64,000 bases of DNA from JACDAN01 sp963834825 (GCA_963834825.1 CAWICZ010000007.1:1-64000); one strand, 5' to 3'. Counted from the stretch's first letter, positions 8,784 through 17,632 are shown. Program-made: numbers and translations. Notes: a model not told the origin generated them from the sequence alone.

Positions 8784-9194
8784 GTGAGCGAGTATCGAGC
8801 ATCCGAGCCGTCAGTCTCGGGCTGGGCGGTCGGCGGAATCGCGTTCGCCGGCGTGGTCATGATCATCCTCGGGATCTTCCAGGCGATCGAAGGCCTGGCC
8901 GCGATCTTCGACGACTAGTTCTACGTCATCACACAGAACTACGCGTTCGACCTCGACACGACCGCCTGGGGCTGGATTCACTTCATCCTCGGCATTCTCA
9001 TCGCGGTCACCGGATTCGCACTGCTCGGCCGTCGGCCCTGGGCCGGGATCGTCACGATCATTCTGGTCACGCTGAGTGCGATTGCGAACTTCTTCTTCAT
9101 TCCGTACTACCCGTTCTGGTCGCTGCTCCTGATCGCCCTGGCAATCTGGGTGATCTGGGCCGTGACGCGGCCAGGAGCGATGGAGACGGCCTGA
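8784..9194 (+). pseudogene. DUF7144 membrane protein gene interrupted by TAG
   Basis: The GTG start follows AAAGGAG by 7 bases. The frame reads SGWAVGGIAFAGVVMII, then IFDD, a TAG stop at 8916-8918 (codon 45), and continues in the same frame with FYVITQNYAFDLDTTAWGW to a TGA at 9192. The paralogue at 16899-17303 aligns across the stop (LFNDNFFVRSPNYTYDIDV), so the interruption falls inside a conserved region. The frame is otherwise intact: four membrane helices and no other lesion. A single base change or error would explain it. The function of the family is unknown. Confidence 0.75.
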
Positions 9195-9207
9195 TCCGAG
9201 AGTCTCG

Positions 9208-9240
9208 GCGCCGACCGTGCAGTCAAGGCACGGTCGGCGC
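9208..9240. terminator. 13-bp stem, 7-base loop hairpin
   Basis: The arms GCGCCGACCGTGC and GCACGGTCGGCGC pair perfectly around the loop AGTCAAG. The hairpin lies 13 bases after the stop of the DUF7144 gene and no T-run follows. It probably ends that transcript before the formylglycine-generating enzyme gene. Confidence 0.6.
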
Positions 9241-9369
9241 TGCGAGTCGCCCTAGTCGCGCGCGATGACGGCGGCGAGCGCGCGCAGCCGCCGAAGCGCG
9301 GCGGTAGTGGCGGAGCCAGGTCGGCACTGCGTCTGATCCTCTCAGTCGACGCTGTGCGACACTCGAGCC

Positions 9370-10329
9370 ATGGCAACCGCCGCGACCGAGGCGCCCGCCG
9401 CCAACATGGTCTGGATCGAGCCCGGCGAGTTCGCGATGGGCTCGGAGGACTTCTACCCGGAGGAGCGCCCGGTCCGTCGCGTCGCCGTCGACGGGTTCTG
9501 GATGGATGCGCGGCCGGTCACTGCCGCCGACTACCGGCGGTTCGTCCGGCAGACCGGCTACGTGACGGTTGCCGAGCGGCCGCTCGACCCGGAGCAGTAT
9601 CCGGACGCCGACCCCGACCTGCTTCAGCCCGGCTCACTCGTCTTCCGGAAGGCGCCCGGGCCGACGCCGTTGACTGACATCCGCAACTGGTGGCGCTACG
9701 TCCCGGGCGCCTACTGGAAGCGGCCGGGTGGGCCGGGCACGACGATCAACGGCCGCGACAACCACCCGGTCGTCCACATGGCGTGGGAGGACGTCGAGGC
9801 GTACGCGGCGTGGGCTGGGAAGGAGCTGCCGACGGAGGCTGAGTGGGAGCTCGCCGCTCGCGGCGGGCTGGACGGCGTGACGTTCGCCTGGGGGGACGAG
9901 CACTTCCCGGACGGCAAGGCGATGGCGAACACCTGGCAGGGACAGTTCCCCTGGGAAAACCTGAAGATCGACGGACATGAGGGCACCTCGCCGGTTGCGA
10001 GCTTTCCGCCCAACGGCCACGGGCTCTACGACATGACCGGAAACGTGTGGGAGTGGACGACCGACTTCTTCTCCCAGCGTCGGGGCGACGAGGTCGAGAG
10101 CCCCTGCTGCGTGCCGCGGAACCCGCGCGTCACGTCGCCGGACGAGAGCTTCGCCGTCGGCCAGCCCGGGGAACAGTTCCCCCGCCGGGTGATCAAGGGT
10201 GGCTCTCACCTGTGCGCGCCGAACTACTGCCTGCGCTACCGACCGGCGGCGAGGCAGGGACACATGGTCGAGACGTCGACCGGCCATCTCGGCTTTCGCT
10301 GCATCGTCCGCCAGAACGCGGACGGGTGA
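9370..10329 (+). CDS. formylglycine-generating enzyme (SUMF1/FGE family)
   Basis: A 319-residue protein of the FGE-sulfatase fold. Characteristic segments are MVWIEPGEFAMGS (13-25), NHPVVHMAWEDVEAYAAWAG, ELPTEAEWELAARGG and GLYDMTGNVWEW. The C-terminus holds GGSHLC, then YC at 282 and 287, followed by RYRPAAR and GFRC. The two cysteines four residues apart match the copper-binding pair of authentic aerobic FGEs, so true sulfatase-Cys oxidation is likely rather than another member of the fold such as EgtB. No sulfatase gene is visible in the window. It appears monocistronic. Confidence 0.85.
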   Translation: MATAATEAPAANMVWIEPGEFAMGSEDFYPEERPVRRVAVDGFWMDARPVTAADYRRFVRQTGYVTVAERPLDPEQYPDADPDLLQPGSLVFRKAPGPTPLTDIRNWWRYVPGAYWKRPGGPGTTINGRDNHPVVHMAWEDVEAYAAWAGKELPTEAEWELAARGGLDGVTFAWGDEHFPDGKAMANTWQGQFPWENLKIDGHEGTSPVASFPPNGHGLYDMTGNVWEWTTDFFSQRRGDEVESPCCVPRNPRVTSPDESFAVGQPGEQFPRRVIKGGSHLCAPNYCLRYRPAARQGHMVETSTGHLGFRCIVRQNADG

Positions 10330-10333
10330 GGTC

Positions 10334-11335
10334 TCAGGCGCGGCGGTCGCGGCCCAGGTCGTCGGAGTCCGAAGCGACGAACAGGCTCTTGACCAGGCGG
10401 ACAACCTGGTCACGGAGCGGCGAGGCCGGGCCGGGAGGCTGAGACCAGGCGTAGGCCACCTCGGCGCCGAAGAGCACGAGCAGAGCCGTTACGTAGACGA
10501 AGAAGAGGAACGTCATCACGCCGGCCAGTGATCCGTAGATGGCGTTGTAGCTGGTGAAGTCGAACGCGACGGCGAGGAGTTTCGCCGCGCCCCAGACGGC
10601 GACCGCGGTCACGATCGCTCCGGCCAGAGCACCGCGAGGACGGACGCTCCTGGCCGGGACGAAGCGATACAGCAGGAGGGCCATGATCGCGAGCACCAAG
10701 AGCTGGAGGCCGTCGCCGAGCAGAGCGCCGGAGAGCTGAAAGTCGATCCCAGCGCGATCCAAGCCGCGGTCGAGCAGCCCGCCGAAGAACGCGGAGAGCG
10801 CCGACAGCACGACGGTGACGAGCACGAGCAGGCCGGCAGCCGCGACGAGGAGGAAATCCACGAGCTTCGCGTGGGCGGCAGGCCGTCCATGCCTGACCTT
10901 GAAGGCCGCTTCGAGCCCGATCCGGATCGACGCCATCATTCCGGATGCGCCCCACAGCAGGGCGATCAGCGAGACGAGTCCGAGCGCCGAAAGGGGCGTG
11001 GCGATCCCCTCGACCGAGCTCTGAACGTCCGCCTCCCCGGACTCGGATACGGGGAGGACGTCGAGCAGCTGGTCGAGCACCTTCTGACGAACGTCATCGT
11101 CTTGGAGAACGAGGCCGAAGACCGAGACGAGAATGATCGTCAGCGGGAAGAGCGAGAAGAGGACGTGGTAGGCGATCGAGGCCGCGTACTGCGGACAGCG
11201 ATCGGCGAAGAGGTCCTCGAGCGCGCGAGGGACGCAACGCGCGAGGCCCCGTGCGACGGGTCGGACCTGCGCGAGCGGCCAACCGACGAGCCGGGCGAAG
11301 CGTCCCTCGTCGTCCGTGGCGGCTTTCTGCGGCAT
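10334..11335 (-). CDS. YihY/BrkB family membrane protein
   Basis: A 333-residue protein with about six membrane helices. Hallmarks are the YAASIAYHVLFSLFPLTIIL segment after a cytoplasmic start, ALLWGASGMMASIRIGLEAAF in the middle and SYNAIYGSLAGVMTFLFFVYVTA near the C-terminus. These define the YihY/virulence factor BrkB family (PF03631), once called ribonuclease BN. The molecular function is unsettled. It converges on the FGE gene with only four bases between the stops and diverges from the small membrane protein at 11365. Confidence 0.85.
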   Translation of the reverse strand: MPQKAATDDEGRFARLVGWPLAQVRPVARGLARCVPRALEDLFADRCPQYAASIAYHVLFSLFPLTIILVSVFGLVLQDDDVRQKVLDQLLDVLPVSESGEADVQSSVEGIATPLSALGLVSLIALLWGASGMMASIRIGLEAAFKVRHGRPAAHAKLVDFLLVAAAGLLVLVTVVLSALSAFFGGLLDRGLDRAGIDFQLSGALLGDGLQLLVLAIMALLLYRFVPARSVRPRGALAGAIVTAVAVWGAAKLLAVAFDFTSYNAIYGSLAGVMTFLFFVYVTALLVLFGAEVAYAWSQPPGPASPLRDQVVRLVKSLFVASDSDDLGRDRRA

Positions 11336-11364
11336 CGCTTGGTCGAATGCGAGAGACTACGCGC

Positions 11365-11535
11365 ATGGATACTGGGAAGCCCGCGCTGATCGCCGGCGGC
11401 GTGCTCTTCGGAGGGCTCCTGCTCAGCGTGATCCTCTTCAAGTCCGACCTGCCGTTCCTCGGCATGGTCGCCGGCTTCTCGGCGATCCCGGCAGCGTTCG
11501 TGACCTGGGTCATGGCCGGCGACCGCTACTACTGA
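11365..11535 (+). CDS. small two-helix membrane protein (56 aa)
   Basis: A 56-residue protein starting MDTGKPALIAGGVLFGGLL. Two hydrophobic helices are separated by the turn FKSDLPF, and the end is polar (AGDRYY). It starts 29 bases from the divergent YihY start, so the promoters must overlap. Short two-helix proteins of this form are common in actinobacteria. I do not recognise a named family. Confidence 0.5.
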   Translation: MDTGKPALIAGGVLFGGLLLSVILFKSDLPFLGMVAGFSAIPAAFVTWVMAGDRYY

Positions 11536-11554
11536 GCGAGCCTGCTAGAGCGGC

Positions 11555-12148
11555 TCAGACCGCCGGGCGCGCCCGGCTGAGCCTCCGCGGGAGGTTCCTC
11601 ACCTCGACGGCGATCAGGCACTGCCAGATGCCGGTCACGATCGCCCAGACGCCCGTCAACGTGACGATCACCGCCAAGGTCAGTCCGGGCCGGCGCATCG
11701 CCCAGATCCCGATCGGAACCTCGATCACCCCGAGGGCGAGCACCAGCCACCAGTACGGTGTATGACGGTTGACGAACGCGCCGACGATGTGGAGCAGGCC
11801 GCTCACGACGATCCAGACGCCGACGAAGACGGCCAGCACGTAGAGACCGCGGTCCGGCCAGACGAGCAGCGCGATTCCGGCGCCGACTCCGAGCAGGCCG
11901 GCGATGACGTTCGTCGAGCGGGTGCCACCGTCGAGCGGCCGCGTGATCAGGTACGCGGCCCCCTGGATGATGAAGAGGGCCCCGACGAAAGCGGCGAGGC
12001 TCGCGACCGACCAGTCGATCGCGAGGATCAATGCGCCGAAGACGAGGGAGATGACCCCGGTCAGCAGGATGAGCCACCAGCCTTTCGCCACCTGCTCGGC
12101 CTCGTCGATGTCGAAGCGCTCCGGCGGGTTGATCGGGTTCAGGAGCAC
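11555..12148 (-). CDS. HdeD/DUF308 family membrane protein
   Basis: A 197-residue protein with six short membrane helices arranged as repeated pairs (WWLILLTGVISLVFGALIL, WLVLALGVIEVPIGIWAM, LAVIVTLTGVWAIVTGIWQ). This repeat pattern with GI...W..R at helix ends is typical of DUF308, the HdeD acid-resistance family. The N-terminal cytoplasmic segment (FDIDEAEQVAKG) is ordinary for actinobacterial members. It is a single gene with a GTG start. A stress role is inferred from E. coli HdeD only. Confidence 0.8.
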   Translation of the reverse strand: MLLNPINPPERFDIDEAEQVAKGWWLILLTGVISLVFGALILAIDWSVASLAAFVGALFIIQGAAYLITRPLDGGTRSTNVIAGLLGVGAGIALLVWPDRGLYVLAVFVGVWIVVSGLLHIVGAFVNRHTPYWWLVLALGVIEVPIGIWAMRRPGLTLAVIVTLTGVWAIVTGIWQCLIAVEVRNLPRRLSRARPAV

Positions 12149-12177
12149 GGCTGGCGCGAGTCTACGCTTGGCAGAGG

Positions 12178-13014
12178 ATGATCGGCGAGGCTAAGCGCTC
12201 CGCCGAACGGGCGGGGACCTGGGCCAGGGCGCGCGTCCCACAGGCCGAGGCGCTGATCGAAGCAGCCGAGCGTGAGCGCTTCGCGGGCGGCTCGCTCATC
12301 GCAGGCGGCCTCGCGTACCGGCTCTTCTTCTGGCTCGTTCCCTTTGGCCTCGTTCTCGCCGCCATCGGGGGCTTCTGGGTCGAGGACGATCCGGACGGGC
12401 TCGAGGACGCCGCCCGGGAGTTCGGTCTCACGGCCGTGGCGGCCCGGGCGACCAGCGACGCGATCGAGGGTGGAGCCTCCGCCCGCTGGTACCTCCTGAT
12501 CGTCGGTCTCGTGCTGGTCATGTGGTTCAGCATTGGCGTTGTCCGCGCCCTGCGGGTCGCCCACTTCCTCGCTTGGGGTGAACGACCTGTGCGGCTGGCG
12601 CACCCGTTCGTCGCCGGCGTGTTCTTCACGCTCGGAACAGCCGCGCTGATCGTCGTGTCGACGGCGACGGCGTGGCTCCGCGAGCAACTCGGGTCCTACG
12701 GCCTCGTTCTGACGCTGCTCCTGGTCGTCGTCTACGCGGGGATCGCTCTGTGGATGATGAGCCTGCTGCCCCACGGCGACGCGCCGTGGACTGCCCTCAT
12801 CCCCGGCGCGGCGCTTCTGTCGCTCGGGGTGGAGGCCCTGCACCTCTTTGTTGCGCTCTACCTGGCGCCGAGGCTCGGGCGCTCATCCGAGCTCTACGGC
12901 TCACTCGGAGCAGCCACGGTCGTCCTCCTGTGGCTCTACATCACCGCGAGGCTCGTGACGTCGGCGGCGTTTCTGAACGCCACACTCTGGCACCGACGCC
13001 GCCCCGCGCGGTAG
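12178..13014 (+). CDS. second YihY/BrkB family membrane protein
   Basis: A 278-residue protein with the YihY plan: SLIAGGLAYRLFFWLVPFGL near residue 40, a central helix pair and RSSELYGSLGAATVVLLWLY near residue 240. It is shorter than the protein at 10334 and lacks its long C-terminal tail. TACGCT lies about 10 bases before the ATG and no separate ribosome-binding site stands clear, so the transcript may be nearly leaderless. It is followed after 14 bases by another membrane-protein gene. Confidence 0.8.
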   Translation: MIGEAKRSAERAGTWARARVPQAEALIEAAERERFAGGSLIAGGLAYRLFFWLVPFGLVLAAIGGFWVEDDPDGLEDAAREFGLTAVAARATSDAIEGGASARWYLLIVGLVLVMWFSIGVVRALRVAHFLAWGERPVRLAHPFVAGVFFTLGTAALIVVSTATAWLREQLGSYGLVLTLLLVVVYAGIALWMMSLLPHGDAPWTALIPGAALLSLGVEALHLFVALYLAPRLGRSSELYGSLGAATVVLLWLYITARLVTSAAFLNATLWHRRRPAR

Positions 13015-13028
13015 GCGAAACTCACTGC

Positions 13029-13514
13029 ATGCGGCCCCGCTTCGAGTCCGGCCACCACGTCTCCGGCTGGGTCTACGGGACGATCGTGGTCATGGCGACA
13101 GTGGCGGCCGGATCCGCCGGCGAGGCCGATCCGTGGCGGCTTGCGACCATCGTCGTCGCGACGGTGCTCCTCCTTTGGGTCGCCCACGTGTATTCCCACG
13201 CGATCGGCGAATCGATCTACAGCGGTCGAAGACTCGATCGCCGCGAGCTCTCGACCGTGGCTCGGGAGGAACTGACGATTCCGTTGGCTGCAGTTCTGCC
13301 GGTGGCTGCCCTCGTACTCGGCGCGGCCGGAGTCCTCCGTGAGTCGAGGGCCATCTGGGCCGCGCTCGGGATCGGCCTGTTCACGCTCGCCGCTCAGGGC
13401 TTCCGCTATGCGAGGCTGGAGCGACTCAGCCCGATCGCGACGGTTGTCTCGGTCGCCGTGAATCTCGCGCTCGGGCTCGTCATCGTCGGGCTCGAGGTCG
13501 CCCTTTCACACTAG
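13029..13514 (+). CDS. uncharacterised four-helix membrane protein
   Basis: A 161-residue protein beginning MRPRFESGHHVSGWVYGTIV. Four hydrophobic helices are visible, with a charged loop around IYSGRRLDRRELSTVAREE between helices two and three. It follows the YihY gene by 14 bases and may be co-transcribed. The pattern HVSG.VYGTI.V recurs in uncharacterised actinobacterial membrane proteins. Its stop shares a CTAG with the facing MBL-fold gene. Function unknown. Confidence 0.6.
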   Translation: MRPRFESGHHVSGWVYGTIVVMATVAAGSAGEADPWRLATIVVATVLLLWVAHVYSHAIGESIYSGRRLDRRELSTVAREELTIPLAAVLPVAALVLGAAGVLRESRAIWAALGIGLFTLAAQGFRYARLERLSPIATVVSVAVNLALGLVIVGLEVALSH

Positions 13515-14239
13515 AAGGCGAGCTCTTCGCCGGGAAGCAGGATTCGAACGTCGACCTCGGGAGCCACCTCGGCTGCGATCCGGGCGAACGCCTCGGGCGG
13601 TGCGTGGAGAAACGACGCGCGGACGGTCCGGTGGAGTGGGCGATACGTACCCCAGTGAATCGGCACCGCGAGCTTCGGACGAAGCCGCCTGACCGCCTCG
13701 GCCGCGCCCTCCGGGTCGAGGTGCTTCCCTCGACCCAGGTCGGCTCCCCAGCCCCAGATCGGTATGAGCGCGACATCGAGCTCCGCGACCAGGCCGTCCA
13801 TCCCGTCGAACAGATCCGTGTCGCCGGCGAAGAAGATGCGCCTGGATCCGGAGAGGACATAGCCGAGCGCCAGGGCTTCCCCTCCTCGGAGAGGCCGGCC
13901 GCCCTCGTGCTCTGCGTGGGTCGCGCGGACGGTGACGGCGCCGACCTCGACCTCGTCGCCCTCGGCCACCTCGACGACGTCGAAGTCCGCGAGGCCGGCA
14001 CCCAGTCCCCGCGGGACGATCACTCTCGGCGAGCCCGGGAGCTTCCTGAGCGACGGTACGTCGAGGTGGTCGTAGTGGCCGTGCGAGATGAGGATGACGT
14101 CCGGCTGGGGGACGGCGGGGAGGGGCGCGGCCCGCCTCAGGTGCGCGACGCGGCGCCGCAGGAGCGGGTCTGTCAGCAGCCTGACGCCGTCGAGCTCCAC
14201 GTGAACCGTGCCGTGCCCGACGTACTCCAACCGCGCCAT
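13511..14239 (-). CDS. MBL-fold metal-dependent hydrolase (UlaG/YtkL-like)
   Basis: A 242-residue protein. The ATG at 14239 gives the typical start MARLEYVGHGTVHVELDGV; the open frame extends much further upstream, but that part looks random. The zinc motif HGHYDH occupies residues 53-58 and SRRIFFAGDTDLFDGM supplies the later Asp. A closing PIHWGTYRPLH supplies the last His. The spacing fits the UlaG-like branch of metallo-beta-lactamase hydrolases rather than lactamases or glyoxalase II. The substrate is unknown. Confidence 0.8.
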   Translation of the reverse strand: MARLEYVGHGTVHVELDGVRLLTDPLLRRRVAHLRRAAPLPAVPQPDVILISHGHYDHLDVPSLRKLPGSPRVIVPRGLGAGLADFDVVEVAEGDEVEVGAVTVRATHAEHEGGRPLRGGEALALGYVLSGSRRIFFAGDTDLFDGMDGLVAELDVALIPIWGWGADLGRGKHLDPEGAAEAVRRLRPKLAVPIHWGTYRPLHRTVRASFLHAPPEAFARIAAEVAPEVDVRILLPGEELAF

Positions 14240-14311
14240 GTGGCGATCGTAGGGCGCGATTAACCCGAAAGGGACGATGTCGTCCCCTCGACTGTGCGAT
14301 AAACACGCTTC

Positions 14312-15424
14312 ATGGGCCGCATGCTGATCGCCAGGATCCTGGTTGTTCTGGGCGCGCTGCTCGCGATCGCAGCCCTGATTGCGGGCTACGTGCGGTTCCA
14401 GGCCCTCGACACGGACACGGTCTCGGCGACCGCGGGCGAGCTGATCGCCGATCCCGAGATCCGCAATCAGGTGGCGGCGACGCTCGCTGACCAGCTGTTT
14501 TCCAACGTCGATGTCGAAGCGGCGCTGCGCGAGGAGCTCCCGCCGGCGCAGCAAGGCCTGGCCGGGCCGATCGCAGGAGCGATCAGCCTCGGCGCCGACG
14601 GCGCTGCACGGCGGCTGCTCGAGCGTCCGCGGATCCAGGAGCTGTGGGTCCGCGTCGTCACCCTGGCGCACAGAAACCTGGTCGCGGTCCTAGAGGACGA
14701 AACCGGGCCGGTTCGTACGGAGGGCGGAAACGTCGTGCTCGACTTACGCCCGCTGATCATCCAGCTCGGTGAGCAGGTTGCCATCGTCGGGGATCTGAGC
14801 ACTCGCCTCACACCTGACGCCGGTCTCATCACGATCATGGAGGCCGACCAGCTGCAGACCGCCCAGGACGTGACCCGGATCCTGAAGGTGCTGGGCTTGT
14901 GGCTGTGGCTGGTGCCGATCGCGCTCTGGGCGATCGCGCTCTGGATCGCGCGCGGCCGACGGCGTTCGATTCTGCAGATGGTCGCGTTCAGCGCGATCAT
15001 CACGGGGCTGATCGTTCTCGTCGTCCGCCGCGTCGCCGGGTCGATCGTCGTCGACAAGTTGACGGATGTGGAATCGGTCGAGGCCGCGGCCAATAACGCG
15101 TGGAACATCCTCACCGAGCAGCTCCGGGATGGAGGCTTGACCCTGGTCGGCATCGGCGTGGTCCTCCTCGTCGGGCTCTGGCTGGCCGGGACGTCGCAGT
15201 GGGCCACGGACGCACGGCGGTGGCTGGCGCCCTACCTCGAGCGGGCCGAGATCGCCTTCGGCGCCGCTGCGGCTCTGCTCGCCCTGCTCGTTTGGTGGGG
15301 GCCGACGATCCAGCTACAGCGCTGGCAGTTCGTGCTCGCCGTCGCGGTCGTCCTCGCGCTCGGCGTCGAGGTCCTGCGACGCCAGACGGCGCGCGAGTTC
15401 CCGGCGGCGAACTCGGCGAACTAG
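14312..15424 (+). CDS. uncharacterised actinobacterial integral membrane protein
   Basis: A 370-residue protein with an N-terminal signal-anchor helix, an extracytoplasmic helical domain (about residues 30-190, with ALREELPPAQQGLAGPIAG) and four to five helices in the second half. This plan recurs in uncharacterised actinobacterial proteins. GATAAA sits 10 bases before the ATG, which fits a nearly leaderless promoter. It diverges from the MBL-fold gene and converges on the metallopeptidase gene, sharing a CTAG stop. Function unknown. Confidence 0.65.
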   Translation: MGRMLIARILVVLGALLAIAALIAGYVRFQALDTDTVSATAGELIADPEIRNQVAATLADQLFSNVDVEAALREELPPAQQGLAGPIAGAISLGADGAARRLLERPRIQELWVRVVTLAHRNLVAVLEDETGPVRTEGGNVVLDLRPLIIQLGEQVAIVGDLSTRLTPDAGLITIMEADQLQTAQDVTRILKVLGLWLWLVPIALWAIALWIARGRRRSILQMVAFSAIITGLIVLVVRRVAGSIVVDKLTDVESVEAAANNAWNILTEQLRDGGLTLVGIGVVLLVGLWLAGTSQWATDARRWLAPYLERAEIAFGAAAALLALLVWWGPTIQLQRWQFVLAVAVVLALGVEVLRRQTAREFPAANSAN

Positions 15425-16107
15425 TTCCGGTTGCCGAAGAAGACGAGCGCGTAGTACAGAAGCAGCGAGAGTGCGGAGAGCGCGCCGGCGACGTACGTGA
15501 ACGCCGCGGCGGTCAGCACCTTCTGGACGCCTTCGCTCTCGGTCGGCCCGACCAGGCCGAGCTCCCGTAGCTGTGCTCCCGCGCGGCGGGAAGCGTTGAA
15601 CTCGACGGGCAGCGTGACGAGGTGGAAGGCGACGGCGACCCCGTACAGGATCAGCGCGAGCGCGACGAGGTTGAGCGCGCCGAGGACGGCGCCGATCAGA
15701 AGCAGCCAGATCCAGGCCGTCGAGGCGAAAGCGACGGCCGGGTACATCGCCGATCGGATCCTCAGCGGGACGTACCCCCTCTGATCCTGGAGCGCATGGC
15801 CGGTCTCGTGGGCGGCGACCGCAGCGGCAGCCACGGATGGAGGCTCATAGACCGGCTGAGAGAAGAAGAGCGCCTTCTTGCGCGGATCGTAGTGATCGGA
15901 CAGGGGACCGCCCGGGGCCATCTCGACCGGCACTTCCTGGAGGCTGTTGCTGTCGAGAATCTGGCGCGCAATTTGAGCTCCCGGGAGGCCGCTCGCGATC
16001 TGGACGTTGGAGTACTTCGCGAACGTCCGCTTGAGCCAGGCCTGCACTCCCAGCCCGATCAGTAGCGGCGGGACCAGGAACAGCAGGAAGAGGCCGAAGT
16101 CGCCCAC
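15421..16107 (-). CDS. membrane zinc metallopeptidase (PF04298)
   Basis: A 228-residue membrane protein. An N-terminal helix is followed by a cytoplasmic catalytic segment with the zinc motif HETGH at residues 100-104, then two to three hydrophobic helices. The stretch YSNVQIASGLPGAQIAR and the LPVEFNASRRA segment after the membrane helices are typical of the Zn_peptidase_2 (DUF/YugP-like) family. The substrate is not known; the family resembles HtpX-type proteases. Single gene. Confidence 0.85.
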   Translation of the reverse strand: MGDFGLFLLFLVPPLLIGLGVQAWLKRTFAKYSNVQIASGLPGAQIARQILDSNSLQEVPVEMAPGGPLSDHYDPRKKALFFSQPVYEPPSVAAAAVAAHETGHALQDQRGYVPLRIRSAMYPAVAFASTAWIWLLLIGAVLGALNLVALALILYGVAVAFHLVTLPVEFNASRRAGAQLRELGLVGPTESEGVQKVLTAAAFTYVAGALSALSLLLYYALVFFGNRN

Positions 16108-16164
16108 GCGCCGCCAAGCCTACCGTTGCAGGGACACGTCCGAGCCGGACAGTAGGTTCGTCGG

Positions 16165-16836
16165 ATGCGACTGCTCGTCGCCCGCTGTGAGGTCGAGTAC
16201 TCCGGCAGGCTGACCGCGTTCCTCCCGGAATCGACCCGGTTGCTGATGCTGAAAGCGGACGGCTCGGTGCTCATCCACGCGGATGCCGGCGGCTACAAGC
16301 CGCTCAACTGGATGACGCCGCCGACCGTCGTCGAGGACGACGGCGACCGCATCGTCGTGCGCAAGCGCGCGGCTCGCACGGAGGACCGCCTCGAGATCAG
16401 GCTCATCGAGGTGCTCAGCGACGTCACCCACGATATGGGCGAGGCGGCCGGGCTGGAGAAGGACGGGGTGGAGCGCGACCTGCAGGAGGCGCTTGCCGAG
16501 CACCCGGACTGGCTCGAGAGAGACCTGCGGCTCGTGCGCCGCGAGTGGCCGACCGACATCGGCCCCGTCGATCTGATGTGTCGCGACGTCGATGACGGCT
16601 GGGTCGCCGTCGAGATCAAGCGCATCGGCACGATCGAGGCCGTCGAGCAGCTCTGCCGCTACCTCGAGCGCATCCGCGTCGATCCGGCGAAGGCCGCCTG
16701 CCGCGGCATCCTCGCGGCGCGGGAGCTGAAGCCCCAGGCCGTGGCGCTCGCCTCTGCCAGAGGGATCGACTGCGTCTGGGTCGACCTCGACGTGCTGCGT
16801 GGGCTTCGCGAGCCGGAGCTCACCCTCTTCGCGTAG
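16165..16836 (+). CDS. nucS: mismatch-specific endonuclease NucS
   Basis: A 223-residue protein that begins MRLLVARCEVEYSGRLTAFL and contains YKPLNWM (44-50), both characteristic of NucS. The catalytic region reads GPVDLM...VAVEIKR, placing Asp136, Glu150 and Lys152 as the nuclease triad. NucS performs non-canonical mismatch repair in actinobacteria and archaea that lack MutS/MutL, cutting both strands at a mismatch, usually with the sliding clamp. A possible -10 (TAGGTT) six bases before the ATG suggests a leaderless message. Confidence 0.93.
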   Translation: MRLLVARCEVEYSGRLTAFLPESTRLLMLKADGSVLIHADAGGYKPLNWMTPPTVVEDDGDRIVVRKRAARTEDRLEIRLIEVLSDVTHDMGEAAGLEKDGVERDLQEALAEHPDWLERDLRLVRREWPTDIGPVDLMCRDVDDGWVAVEIKRIGTIEAVEQLCRYLERIRVDPAKAACRGILAARELKPQAVALASARGIDCVWVDLDVLRGLREPELTLFA

Positions 16837-16898
16837 TCCGTCCGGTCAACGTCATAGGCTCCAGTCAGCCTCGCGGCACCCCCATGAAAGGAGCGCAC

Positions 16899-17303
16899 AT
16901 GTCGACCCGGCCTGTGAGCGGCTGGGCTGTCGGTTTCGCAGCCTTTGCCGGAGCTTTGATGCTGATGATCGGCATCTTCCACGCCTTCGCCGGCCTCGCC
17001 GCATTGTTCAACGACAACTTCTTCGTCAGGTCGCCCAACTACACGTACGACATCGACGTCACGGGTTGGGGCTGGATCCACCTGATCCTCGGGATCGTCA
17101 TCGCCCTCGCCGGGATCGGGATCTTCTCGGGTGCGACGTGGGCCCGCGTCGTCGGCATCGCGCTCGCCTTGATGAGCGCGGTGGCGAACTTCTTCTTCAT
17201 CCCCGTCTATCCGGTCTGGGCAGTCCTGATCATCGCGCTCGACGTCGTCGTCATCTGGGCGCTGGCGTCGATCGGAGGTGGTGACACGACGGACGTCGTC
17301 TAG
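16899..17303 (+). CDS. DUF7144 family membrane protein (intact copy)
   Basis: A 134-residue protein with four membrane helices. The ATG at 16899 is chosen because AAAGGAG lies 6 bases before it; an in-frame ATG 15 bases earlier has no such site. The family pattern is clear: SGWAVGFAAFAGALMLM, the loop NYTYDIDVTGWGWIHLILG and ANFFFIPVYPVWAVLI. It is the intact paralogue of the stop-interrupted gene at 8784. Function unknown. Confidence 0.75.
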   Translation: MSTRPVSGWAVGFAAFAGALMLMIGIFHAFAGLAALFNDNFFVRSPNYTYDIDVTGWGWIHLILGIVIALAGIGIFSGATWARVVGIALALMSAVANFFFIPVYPVWAVLIIALDVVVIWALASIGGGDTTDVV

Positions 17304-17324
17304 GCGGTGCGCTGACCGATCGCG

Positions 17325-17588
17325 TCAGCGCTCGACGTCCGGGTCGACCTCGTCCGCGCGCTTGAGCTGCTCCTCGGCTTCGGTGCGCTCACGGCGGGCC
17401 TGCTCGGCCTGCTCCTCGGCCATCGACGCCCGCTCCTCGGAGCGGTCCGCCTGCTCCTGCGCCGTCGACCGTAGCTCGCGAGCTTCGTCGCGCTTGCTCT
17501 CAAGTTGCCGCGCCCGCGCCCGCCTGCTGACGAAGAGCGCGATCACGATCACGACGAGGATGATCAGAAGAATCCACCAAATACTCAT
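17325..17588 (-). CDS. small membrane-anchored coiled-coil protein (87 aa)
   Basis: An 87-residue protein: an N-terminal membrane helix (MSIWWILLIILVVIVIALFV), an Arg-rich stop-transfer segment and then an uninterrupted acidic/basic heptad-like helix to the end (EELRS...EERASMAEEQAEQARRERTE). The topology fits a single-pass anchor with a cytoplasmic coiled coil. It resembles short actinobacterial proteins without a name. It converges on the DUF7144 gene with 21 bases between the stops. Confidence 0.6.
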   Translation of the reverse strand: MSIWWILLIILVVIVIALFVSRRARARQLESKRDEARELRSTAQEQADRSEERASMAEEQAEQARRERTEAEEQLKRADEVDPDVER

Positions 17589-17632
17589 GTCTTCTTCGTT
17601 CCTCGACGCTCGAATGCCTAAACAGGCGTCCT

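Noticed and set aside
8916..8918. TAG read as pyrrolysine or another recoded residue
   Set aside because: No supporting element or amber-decoding gene is visible, TAG is used as a normal stop many times in the window, and a one-base error is simpler.
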